DNA of 64,000 bases. Origin: Nocardia wallacei. GTDB taxonomy: Bacteria > Actinomycetota > Actinomycetes > Mycobacteriales > Mycobacteriaceae. The stretch is taken from NCBI RefSeq assembly GCF_014466955.1, contig NZ_AP023396.1, positions 4,836,001-4,900,000 on the forward strand. Direction: 5' to 3'. Below the pieces are notes generated by a model. It saw only the letters and a program-made list of their open reading frames with translations, made no database searches and had not been told where the DNA came from. Shown one piece after another: positions 30,706 to 38,596 of the stretch; the stretch's first letter is position 1, and the number at the start of each line of letters is the position of its first letter. The translations under genes and the position numbers were made by a program.

Positions 30706-33099
30706 TCAGGTGACGACGACCTCCGCCATCAGCGGCAGCGCGATGACCGAGGTGCCGACCTGCAGCGTGAACGCGCCCGGCTCGACCTTCCAGCCGTCGT
30801 CGGTCCAGTGCTCGAAGGCCCGCTGCGGCAACGCCAGTTCCACCCGCTGTGACTCCCCGGCTTCGAGGATGACCGTCTCGAAGGCCGCCAGCCAGCGCAA
30901 TGGGCGCTCGATCGCACTGTGCTCGCGGGAGAGATAAGCCTGCACGACCTGTTTACCCACGCGCTCACCGATATTGGTGACGGTGACCGTGGCGGTGCGC
31001 CCGGAGATGTCGAGATTGCGCACCTCCCACGTGGTGTAGCCGAGCCCGTGCCCGAACGGGTAGGCGGGCTCGACGCCGGCCCGCAGCCAGGCGCGGTACC
31101 CGATGTGCACCCCTTCGGCGTAGTCCAGCGTGCCGTCCGCGGCGGGGGTGGTGTTCAGGACGGGGACGTCGGCCATGGTCTTGGGCCAAGTGGTGGGCAG
31201 GCGGCCGCCGGGCTCGGCGGCGCCGGTGAGCACGTCGGCCAGCGCCGCGCCGAACTCCTGGCCGGGGAACCAGGACAGCAGTACCGCGGACACGTCATCG
31301 CGCCACGGCAATTCCACGGGCGCACCGGAATTCACCACCACCACGGTTCGGGGATTGGCCGCCGCCACCGCGGCCACCAGTTCGTCCTGGCGGCCCGGCA
31401 GGCGCAGCGTGGTGCGGTCGACACCCTCGCTCTCGATCTGCTCGGTGGTGCCGACGACGACCACGGCCACCTCCGCGGCGCGCGCGGCCTCGACCGCGGC
31501 CGCGAACTCCTCGTCCGGGCTGCGCCGCGGCCGGGCGGCACCCAGCGTGATACCGAGGAACACGCCCAGCCCCGGCATCGCGGTCAGGTTGCCGACGGTG
31601 ATGCGGATGTCGACCTCCTGGCCCGCGGCCAGCGTCCTGGTCACCTCGCGCTGCGGCGGATCCAGCAGGGCCGCAACGGGATCCGAACCCTCGAACGCGA
31701 CCTCACCCTCGGCCACGGTGGCGCCGTCGAGTTCGAGCCGCACCTGTCCGAGCGCGCCCACGCCGATGCGCCAGTCGCCCGCCGCGTCGGCTCGCAGGCG
31801 GGCACGCAGTTCCACCCCGGTCGCCCGTTCGGCCGCGGGGTCGCCGAACAGCACCAGGTTCCCGGCGGCGCGGTGCTGGGTGTCGAGCACGGTATCGCCG
31901 TCGAGGTAGCGCAGGCACAGGCCCGGGGTACCGGTTTCCGGGTCGGTGATCAGTGCCAGCGGTGCCGGGGACAGCTTGTCCGACAGCCGGACTCCCGGGG
32001 TGTAGGTCACCGGCAGGACCTCGCGCAGGCCGTCCAGCGGCGTCGTGGCGTGCGCCGGGATCACCGTGGCGCTGCCCCCGCCCATGAGCCGCGGCTCGGC
32101 GGCAGACGGTCCCAGTAGCGCGACCGTGGTGCCGGGCCGCAGTGGCAGCAGCTCGTCGTTGCGCACCAGGACCATCGCGTCCGCGGCCGCCCGTCGCACC
32201 AGCCGACGCTGCTGCTCTTCGGTGAAAATCGGTGTGGCAGCGGGCTTGCCGTCGAGTGCGCCCACCCGGCGCGCGAAACGCAGGATGCGGCGGACCTTCT
32301 CGTCGATCGCCTCCTGCGCGACCGCGCCCGACCGGACCGCCTGTTCGAGCGGCTCGCCCCAGACCGTGGGCGGGCCGGGCATACACAGATCGGTGCCGTG
32401 CGCCGCGCCCTCGGTGGAGCGCACGGCGGTCCAGTCCGACACCACCACGCCGTCGAAACCCCAACTGCCCTTGAGTGGTTCGTCCAGCAGCGGGTGTTCG
32501 GTCATGGTGGTGCCGCCGACGGAGTTGTAGGCGGCCATCACCATCCACGCCCCCGCCTGGACGGCCCGTTCGAACGGATACAGGTACAGCTCGCGCAAGG
32601 TCCGGTCGGTGGCGCGCACGTCGACGGTGAAGCGATCGGTCTCGGAGTCGTTGGCCACGTAGTGTTTCGGGCACGCGCTCACGCCGTGCCGCTGCACCGC
32701 TCGCACGTAGGCCGCGGCCATCTCGGCGGTGAGCATCGGGTCCTCGGAGAAGCATTCGAAATGCCTGCCGCCCAAGGGTGATCGATGCAGGTTGACGGTG
32801 GGACCGAGCACCGCGTAGACGTTCTTGCGCCGGGCCTCGGCCGCGATCAGGCCGCCGATCTCCGTGAGCAGCTCCCGGTCCCAGGTGGCGGCCAGGGCGG
32901 TGCCGGAGGGCAGGCTCACCGACGGGTCGCGCTCGTCCCAGAACTCGCCCCGCACACCGGAGGGCCCATCGGACACCGGCATCTCCGCCAGCCCGATCGC
33001 GGCATCGCCGGCCATCCGGAACATGCCGGCGCCGGACACCAGCCGCACCTTCGCCGCCAAATCCAGCTTCGCCAGCAGCTGCTCGATCTCGTCGTCCAT
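30706..33099 (-). CDS. GH3 beta-glucosidase with PA14 insert and Fn3-like end
   Basis: A 797-residue glycoside hydrolase family 3 enzyme. The N-terminal TIM barrel holds PVSDGPSGVRG, GPTVNLHRSPLGGRHFECFSEDP (in parts), KHYVANDSE and the nucleophile in VVVSDW (Asp222). A second alpha/beta domain follows, interrupted by a PA14-like insert (~residues 390-520), and the Fn3-like domain closes the protein (GHGLGYTTWEV onward). No signal peptide is seen, so it probably acts in the cytoplasm on imported glucosides. It precedes the ceramidase gene on the same strand. Confidence 0.9.
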   Translation of the reverse strand: MDDEIEQLLAKLDLAAKVRLVSGAGMFRMAGDAAIGLAEMPVSDGPSGVRGEFWDERDPSVSLPSGTALAATWDRELLTEIGGLIAAEARRKNVYAVLGPTVNLHRSPLGGRHFECFSEDPMLTAEMAAAYVRAVQRHGVSACPKHYVANDSETDRFTVDVRATDRTLRELYLYPFERAVQAGAWMVMAAYNSVGGTTMTEHPLLDEPLKGSWGFDGVVVSDWTAVRSTEGAAHGTDLCMPGPPTVWGEPLEQAVRSGAVAQEAIDEKVRRILRFARRVGALDGKPAATPIFTEEQQRRLVRRAAADAMVLVRNDELLPLRPGTTVALLGPSAAEPRLMGGGSATVIPAHATTPLDGLREVLPVTYTPGVRLSDKLSPAPLALITDPETGTPGLCLRYLDGDTVLDTQHRAAGNLVLFGDPAAERATGVELRARLRADAAGDWRIGVGALGQVRLELDGATVAEGEVAFEGSDPVAALLDPPQREVTRTLAAGQEVDIRITVGNLTAMPGLGVFLGITLGAARPRRSPDEEFAAAVEAARAAEVAVVVVGTTEQIESEGVDRTTLRLPGRQDELVAAVAAANPRTVVVVNSGAPVELPWRDDVSAVLLSWFPGQEFGAALADVLTGAAEPGGRLPTTWPKTMADVPVLNTTPAADGTLDYAEGVHIGYRAWLRAGVEPAYPFGHGLGYTTWEVRNLDISGRTATVTVTNIGERVGKQVVQAYLSREHSAIERPLRWLAAFETVILEAGESQRVELALPQRAFEHWTDDGWKVEPGAFTLQVGTSVIALPLMAEVVVT

Positions 33100-33255
33100 A
33101 CGCTGCCCCGTTCAAGTCGACTGTCCTGTCCCGGCCCGAGGCTACCGGCCGCCTCCCCACTGCCGTGCCGTTGCGCCACGGCGCGCCACACCGACACATC
33201 TCACGCCCAGGTCCACCGCATGCACCTCCGGCACCCTCCGACACGCCCCGCACCA

Positions 33256-33414
33256 CACCACCCGACACACACCACCCGGCACGCGCCCGCCCCACCACCC
33301 GACGCGCCTCCGCACCGCACCACCCGACATACACCCACACCACACCACCCGACGCGCCCCCGCACCGCACCACCCGACATACACCCGCACCACGACCCGC
33401 CCACACCACCTGAC
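33256..33414. repeat. 25-bp C-rich minisatellite
   Basis: The core CACCACCCGRC (last copy CACCACCTGAC) recurs at 33256, 33270, 33293, 33318, 33343, 33368 and 33404. From 33293 the spacing is a regular 25 bases, and two 50-bp units (33293-33342, 33343-33392) differ at only two positions. It is embedded in about 490 bases (33100-33592) without a convincing gene, upstream of the GH3 gene. Confidence 0.85.
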
Positions 33415-33592
33415 ACGCCGCGTACTCGGGTAGACACCGTGCGTTCTGGGGCGCATCCATTCGAATCTTTCGGCTCCCCGGCCATGTTCACCTCGCCGTG
33501 GCACGGGTGCAGGCTCCTGACCTGGGTTCACGCCCGGCAGCCGATTCCGGCCGGAGCATGCGGGAGTACCGGCGCGATCTGCCTGACGAGCG

Positions 33593-34249
33593 TCAGCGCG
33601 GGGCGCGTACGGGGTCGATCCTGGTGATCAGGATGGTCCCGGCCGGGCCTCCGACGGTGACGAACTGGCGGTAGATGCGGGTCGAGCGGTCGAGGCGGGT
33701 TTCGGTGACGGTGACGAAGAAGGCGCCCGAGGGCTGCGGCACGATCTCGACGCAGTGCCGGGTGCCGACGGGCACGGTGGCGATGCCGACGTCGATCACG
33801 GTGGCCGGTGATACCCAGGCGCCGGGTGCCGTGACCGCCCGCGCCGCGGTGCCCGAACGGGTCACGTAATAGGCGTGCTGGAACGCCAGAATCGCGTCGG
33901 GCCCGGACTCGGTCGATCCGACGCCGTTGCCGCGGACCAGATCCGCCGTGCGGACCGGCTCGCACTCCGCCCCGCCGCCGAGGCCGAGAGCGGCCGTGCC
34001 GACGACGGGCCCCGGCGGGGTCGGCGCCCGGGCATCGACCCGGCTCAATACCAGTCCACCGATCACCAGCACGGTGCCGACCGTCGCGGCCGACCCGACC
34101 AGCACCCCGCGCCGGCCGTGCTTGCGGGCGGGCGGCCGCGGCGGAGCCGGTGCGATCATCCCGGGCCACACGGGCACGCGCGTATCACCGCCGCGCGCCG
34201 CCGCCACACCGCGCGATCTTCCGTGCCGCGTCTTGCGCTGCACCGCCAT
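33593..34249 (-). CDS. Membrane-anchored conserved hypothetical protein (DUF8176-like)
   Basis: A 218-residue protein: a basic, disordered N-terminus (~50 residues), one membrane helix (GVLVGSAATVGTVLVIGGLVL), and a compact extracellular domain with ECEPVRTADLVRGNGVGST, DAILAFQHAYYVTRSGTAAR, AWVSPATVIDVGIATVPVGT and RHCVEI. The two Cys may form a disulfide. The domain resembles the mycobacterial/nocardial DUF8176 group; function unknown. The ATG at 34249 is taken because the upstream extension is unlike any family N-terminus. Confidence 0.68.
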   Translation of the reverse strand: MAVQRKTRHGRSRGVAAARGGDTRVPVWPGMIAPAPPRPPARKHGRRGVLVGSAATVGTVLVIGGLVLSRVDARAPTPPGPVVGTAALGLGGGAECEPVRTADLVRGNGVGSTESGPDAILAFQHAYYVTRSGTAARAVTAPGAWVSPATVIDVGIATVPVGTRHCVEIVPQPSGAFFVTVTETRLDRSTRIYRQFVTVGGPAGTILITRIDPVRAPR

Positions 34250-34433
34250 CGCCCACCGCACCCCCTTCCCGATGCGTGCCGCCGTGAGGCCCCGACCCGG
34301 CGGCAATATCGTTGGGCGCTGACAAGATTGCACATCCACGCCGGATTTGCCGGTCAAATGGCCAACTCCGTGGCCGGTGCGCACGGCGGACCCGCCGCGT
34401 CGCGCGGTCGGACGTTCGCGAGATGCTGTCGCG

Positions 34434-35213
34434 ATGGCCTACCCGCTCGCGGAATCACCGTCCCTTCCGGCCGAATTGCGCCCGTACCTGGCGGAGCTGG
34501 TGCGGCGCACCCATGAGGTGTGCGGAGGGCGGCTGGTCAGCGTCTTCGCCGTCGGCTCCGTCGCGCTCGACGATTACCGGCACGGGCGCAGCGATGTCGA
34601 CGTCACCGTGATCGCCGAGCCCGCGCTGCCCGCGCGAGCCGTACCCGAGCTGGCGGCTGCGCTGTCGGCGCTCGACTGCCCGGCCGCGGGGCTGGAATTG
34701 GTGCTGTACGACAGCGATTTCGCGAGTCGGCCGTCCGGCGCGGCGGGATTCCGGCTGAATCTCAACTGCGGCCCGCTGCTGCCCTACCGGGCCGATTTCG
34801 ATTCGTCCGGGGCGCCGGCCTTCTGGTTCGTCATCGACCGGGCGATCGCCTGCCAGTCCGGACGGCTGCTCTACGGTCGCCCCGTGCCCGAAGTCCTCGC
34901 CGCGCCCACCCGCTCCACGCAATTGGCCGCGGTGCGGGACTCGGTTCGCGCACACGCGCAGGACGAGGGGCACCTGGCCGACAATCAGGTGCTCAACGGC
35001 TGCCGCGCGGTGGTCTTCTGTCGCACCGGCCGGTGGGTGGCCAAAAGCACAGCGGCGCAACAGATCGCGGAGTCGGATGCCGCTGTCCGCCCGCTCGTCG
35101 AGGAGGCGCTGCGCAGTTTCGGCCGACCTCGCACCGCGGCGCTGTCACTTCCGCACGCCGAGGTGCGGCAATTCCTGTCGTGGGTGCGCGAACACGTCGA
35201 GGACACACCCTGA
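34434..35213 (+). CDS. ANT(3'')-like nucleotidyltransferase
   Basis: A 259-residue two-domain protein of the aminoglycoside adenylyltransferase type. The nucleotidyltransferase motif GSVALDDYRHGRSDVDVTVI shows the GS and the paired Asp residues; the C-terminal helical DUF4111-like domain has LNGCRAVVFCRTGRWVAKS (in parts). Such enzymes adenylate streptomycin or spectinomycin, but many chromosomal members have no proven resistance role, so the substrate is open. The ATG at 34434 follows a poorly coding leader. Confidence 0.75.
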   Translation: MAYPLAESPSLPAELRPYLAELVRRTHEVCGGRLVSVFAVGSVALDDYRHGRSDVDVTVIAEPALPARAVPELAAALSALDCPAAGLELVLYDSDFASRPSGAAGFRLNLNCGPLLPYRADFDSSGAPAFWFVIDRAIACQSGRLLYGRPVPEVLAAPTRSTQLAAVRDSVRAHAQDEGHLADNQVLNGCRAVVFCRTGRWVAKSTAAQQIAESDAAVRPLVEEALRSFGRPRTAALSLPHAEVRQFLSWVREHVEDTP

Positions 35214-35366
35214 TCGTCCTGGCCGACACCGCACGGTCGCGGCCTCGACCTGCCCGGACACGCTCCGAATGCCCATGACACACCTATCATCTACCGATGC
35301 CCGCCGGGGCCCTACGTGCCTACGCTCCTGCCGCCTCGGGCAATTCGCACCGTATCGGAGCCATAG

Positions 35367-36620
35367 TTGACAGTGCCACGTTCATCGAACCGTCCTGCCG
35401 CCGAACCGGTTTCGCACCACGGTTCGCCGGTCCAGCTCGACCGGGAGCGGGTGCCGCTGTACGCGCCCGAATTCGCGACCGACCCGCACGCGGCGTACCG
35501 GTCGATGCGCGCCCGATACGGTTCGCTGGTGCCGATCGAGCTGGCGCCGGGCGTACCGGCCACCCTGGTCATCGGTTACCGCACCGCCATCCGGATCCTG
35601 CACGACCCGCAACATTTCCCCGCCGATCCGCGCGGCTGGGAACGCACCGTTCCGGCCGACTGCCCGGTGCTGCCGGTACTGCAGTGGCGGCCGAACGCCA
35701 TGCGCAGTACGGGAAACGAACACGCCCGCTACCGCCGCGCCAATACCGACAGCATCGACGGGGTGGACCTCCACGCGCTGCATGCCACGGTCGAGCGGAT
35801 CGCGGGAGAGCTGATCGCCGATTTCGAGGCCGCCGGATCGGCGGATCTGGTGGCGCAGTACGCGTTTCCGCTCGCGTTCGCCGTCATCAACGCGATGCTG
35901 GGCTGTCCGTCGGAGATCGGTGCGCGGATCGCTGCCGCCACGGTCGCGGTGTTCGACGGCGACGACGCCGAACAGGGCAACCAGTTGCTGGCCGCCGCCG
36001 TACTGGAACTTGTCGAGCTGAAACGGCGCGAGCCCGGCGACGACATCACCTCGCGGCTGCTGGCCCATTCCGCCGCGCTCGACGACGCGGAGGTGATCCA
36101 CCAGATCGTCGTGCTGTACGGCGCGGGCATCGAACCGCTGCAGAATCTGATCGGGAACGCGCTGCGGCTGATCCTGACCGACGACCGGTTCGCCGGTCAT
36201 GTCATCGGCGGCAGCCTGTCCACCCGGGACGCACTGGACGAGGTGCTGTTCGACGATCCGCCGATGGCGAACTTCTCGGTCACCTATCCGCGCCAGCCGA
36301 TCCTCATCGAGGACAACTGGCTGCCCGCGCACCAGCCGGTCGTCGTCAGCCTGGCCGGATGCAATAACGACCCGCTGGTCAGCGCGGGCGACCACACCGG
36401 TAACCGCTCGCACCTGGCGTGGGGCGCGGGCCCGCACGCCTGCCCGGCGCGCTCGGCGGCCTATCTGATCGCGCAGGACGCCGTCGACCAACTGCTGGAC
36501 GCGCTGCCCGACCTCGCGCTGGCGGTCCCGGCCACCGAATTGGCTTGGCGGCCAGGACCCTTCCATCGGGCCCTGACCGCGCTGCCGGTGGTCTTCCCGC
36601 CGGCGCGGCCGCCGGTGTAG
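35367..36620 (+). CDS. Cytochrome P450, CYP157-like, lacking ExxR
   Basis: A 417-residue P450. The heme-binding loop is HLAWGAGPHACPAR with Cys359. The otherwise near-invariant K-helix ExxR is E292-V-L-F, with no Arg, and the I-helix reads YGAGIEPLQN instead of the usual AGxxT. These departures, and the phrases ACNNDPLV-like and WRPGPFHRALTALPV, are those of the CYP157 family of streptomycetes, usually found in conservon (cvn) operons; no cvn genes are present here. The TTG start at 35367 has GGAG 6 bases upstream; GTG 35373 is an alternative. Confidence 0.85.
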   Translation: MTVPRSSNRPAAEPVSHHGSPVQLDRERVPLYAPEFATDPHAAYRSMRARYGSLVPIELAPGVPATLVIGYRTAIRILHDPQHFPADPRGWERTVPADCPVLPVLQWRPNAMRSTGNEHARYRRANTDSIDGVDLHALHATVERIAGELIADFEAAGSADLVAQYAFPLAFAVINAMLGCPSEIGARIAAATVAVFDGDDAEQGNQLLAAAVLELVELKRREPGDDITSRLLAHSAALDDAEVIHQIVVLYGAGIEPLQNLIGNALRLILTDDRFAGHVIGGSLSTRDALDEVLFDDPPMANFSVTYPRQPILIEDNWLPAHQPVVVSLAGCNNDPLVSAGDHTGNRSHLAWGAGPHACPARSAAYLIAQDAVDQLLDALPDLALAVPATELAWRPGPFHRALTALPVVFPPARPPV

Positions 36621-36621
36621 G

Positions 36622-37818
36622 TCAGGTGCCGGCCGCCAGCGTGGTCAGGTTCGCCGGGCGGGCGAAGGTGTCGGCGAAGATGTCGGCCAGCCGGGAATCG
36701 TGGGCCGCCGCCAGCATCAGATCCTGCATCGGGGCGGGCGGGTCGAGCACGGTCGTCGTCCAGCGCGCGGCGGGGTAGGCGATTTCGGTGAGCCACGGCT
36801 CGGCCGCCGCGTTCATCCAGTCCCGGTCGAAGGGGCCGTCGCCGTGCCGCAGGATCGCCTCGCCGTACCGGAAGCCGCACTGCACGGCGCTGTTGGCGCC
36901 CTGGGCGCCGCCCGGGTCCATGCGGCACACGACGTCACCGCCGCCCAGCACGGCGGCGCCCGACGGCAGCGTTCCCACCGGGCGGCGCACCACGGGAGTG
37001 ACCGCGCCGACCAGTGTGGCCCCGGCGTCGGTCAGTTCGGCGTCGCGGTACCGGTCCGCGAGGGCGGGTGGCAGGTACCGGTCCAGCAGCCGCCGGGCCA
37101 GCCGCAGCCGCTCGCCGGGATCGCCGACTCCGCCGAACACATCGAGTTCACTGCGGGGCCTCGCCTCGAAAAGCACCATCTCGCAACGACGTTCGGCACC
37201 GGGTCGTCCGGTCAGGCCGGGGTAGGAGATCACCTCGCCCGTCCCGGGCAGCGCCACATACGTGCCCAGCTCGTCCGGGTCGGGCACGACGCCGTCGAGA
37301 TAGAACGCCGCCAGCTGCCGCTGCGGACGCGGCGGTACGTCCCAGGCCGGGTCCGCCGGGAAACAGGCGGCCAGCTCGCGATTCGCGCGGGTGACCACCG
37401 TGAGATCGTAATCGGCTGTGTCACGGTCGATCTCGGCGACGGCCGGTGCGGCGATCACCAGCTGCCCACCGGCATCCGCGAACGCCCGCAACCAGCGGCC
37501 GAAGACCGTACGCTGGTCGACGCTGCGCGCCGGTCGGGTGAATCGCCCCGACCACTGCACCGCCACCGCGCGGTCGGCCACCATGGTGAATCGGATGCCC
37601 GCGATCTGCGGCGCGGTGGATCGCCAGCAGTCCAGTCCCACAGCCGATTCCAGGTCCAGCGTCGGCGGAAACTTGACCTGTGTGCTGGTGACCGACCCGG
37701 ACAGGATCGCCTCGCTGTCGCGGTCGGTGACGACGGTGACCTCCGCGCCACCGGCCAGCAACCGATGCGCCAACGGCAATCCGCACTCACCGGCACCCAG
37801 TATCCGTATACGCCTCAT
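36622..37818 (-). CDS. StyA-like FAD-dependent monooxygenase
   Basis: A 398-residue flavoprotein with the Rossmann motif ILGAGECGLPLAHRLLAGG at the N-terminus and the later GGGDVVCRMDPGGAQGANSA flavin-binding segment. It resembles the oxygenase component of styrene monooxygenase and its relatives, which need a separate flavin reductase (none is nearby). The ATG at 37818 has AGAGGA upstream. It converges with the P450 gene with no spacing. Confidence 0.78.
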   Translation of the reverse strand: MRRIRILGAGECGLPLAHRLLAGGAEVTVVTDRDSEAILSGSVTSTQVKFPPTLDLESAVGLDCWRSTAPQIAGIRFTMVADRAVAVQWSGRFTRPARSVDQRTVFGRWLRAFADAGGQLVIAAPAVAEIDRDTADYDLTVVTRANRELAACFPADPAWDVPPRPQRQLAAFYLDGVVPDPDELGTYVALPGTGEVISYPGLTGRPGAERRCEMVLFEARPRSELDVFGGVGDPGERLRLARRLLDRYLPPALADRYRDAELTDAGATLVGAVTPVVRRPVGTLPSGAAVLGGGDVVCRMDPGGAQGANSAVQCGFRYGEAILRHGDGPFDRDWMNAAAEPWLTEIAYPAARWTTTVLDPPAPMQDLMLAAAHDSRLADIFADTFARPANLTTLAAGT

Positions 37819-37894
37819 ATCGGTTTCCTCTCGACACCATTGCCCAACACCACGCCCGCTGCGGCCCCCGGCCCAACTCTCCAACGCCACCGCC

Positions 37895-38193
37895 CAGGAC
37901 CACCGGCCCGACCGCCCAGTCCCAGCCCGGCCTCGACCTGGCCAACGCCAGCCGCGCAGGTGCACCCGGCCTCACCCTGCCGACCGCCAGCCGCGCAGGA
38001 CCACCCGGCCTCCCGCTGCTGACCGCCAACCGCCCAGGTCCACCCGGCCTCCGCCCGCCGACCGCCAACCGCGCAGGTCCACCCGGCCTCCCCCTGCCGA
38101 CCGCCAACCGCCCAGGACCACCCGGCCTCCCCCCGCCGACCGCCGACGGCTCAGGACCATCCGACGCGCGCTGGCCAACGCCGACCGCTCAGG
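37895..38193. repeat. 39-bp minisatellite upstream of the StyA-like gene
   Basis: The phrase CAGGNCCACCCGGCC recurs with an exact 39-base period: CAGG at 37957, 37996, 38035, 38074, 38113 and 38152, then 38190 (38 bases); looser units reach back to 37895. Because 39 is divisible by three, all frames stay open across it, but no ribosome site or family match supports a gene. The stretch 37819-38188 otherwise holds nothing recognisable. Confidence 0.85.
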
Positions 38194-38407
38194 TCCACAG
38201 TCGTCTGCATGGCAGCGGGGGGAGGTTGTCGCGGAGGTCGGAATCGATGGTCACCCGCGCACCGGACTTCGTGACGGCGGCGGAGAAGCGGGCGGCGACC
38301 GCGCGATCGTCCTGGTAGTCGAAGACGATCGGCGGGCTGTCGAACCGCACTCGGATGTGACACGAGTCCGGGCCGGTGCCGCCCGGATGCGGCGTTGCGG
38401 CAACCAC
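38189..38407 (-). CDS. Possible small hypothetical protein
   Basis: A 72-codon frame with balanced composition (SCHIRVRFDSPPIVFDYQDD, then VTKSGARVTIDSDLRDN) that looks more like protein than the surrounding repeats. GTG at 38407 is the only start considered and has no clear ribosome site. The end runs into the last unit of the 39-bp repeat. No family recognised; it may be a fragment. Confidence 0.3.
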   Translation of the reverse strand: MVAATPHPGGTGPDSCHIRVRFDSPPIVFDYQDDRAVAARFSAAVTKSGARVTIDSDLRDNLPPLPCRRLWT

Positions 38408-38596
38408 TGGGCGTATCTCACTGTTCGGCTTCGAGTTTCGTGGCCGCCGCGGATCGGCGACCCATGCATCGTGGCCCGGCGGCGCGCCCGGGACATCGGT
38501 AGATCCGGTGCGGGCACGTAGGTAGGTATCCGCTCCCGTACGCGGTTACCCGTTCTGTCCGCGGTGCCGGGCGGTCGCCTACTAAAGTGGCTGGAT

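Noticed and set aside
33256..33414. CRISPR-like array
   Set aside because: The repeats are 25 bp without unique spacers of constant length, and no cas genes are present; it is a minisatellite.
37895..38193. Repetitive Pro/Arg or Gly/Arg peptides encoded by the 39-bp repeat on either strand
   Set aside because: All frames are open because the period is divisible by three; no ribosome site, no family match and no preferred frame.
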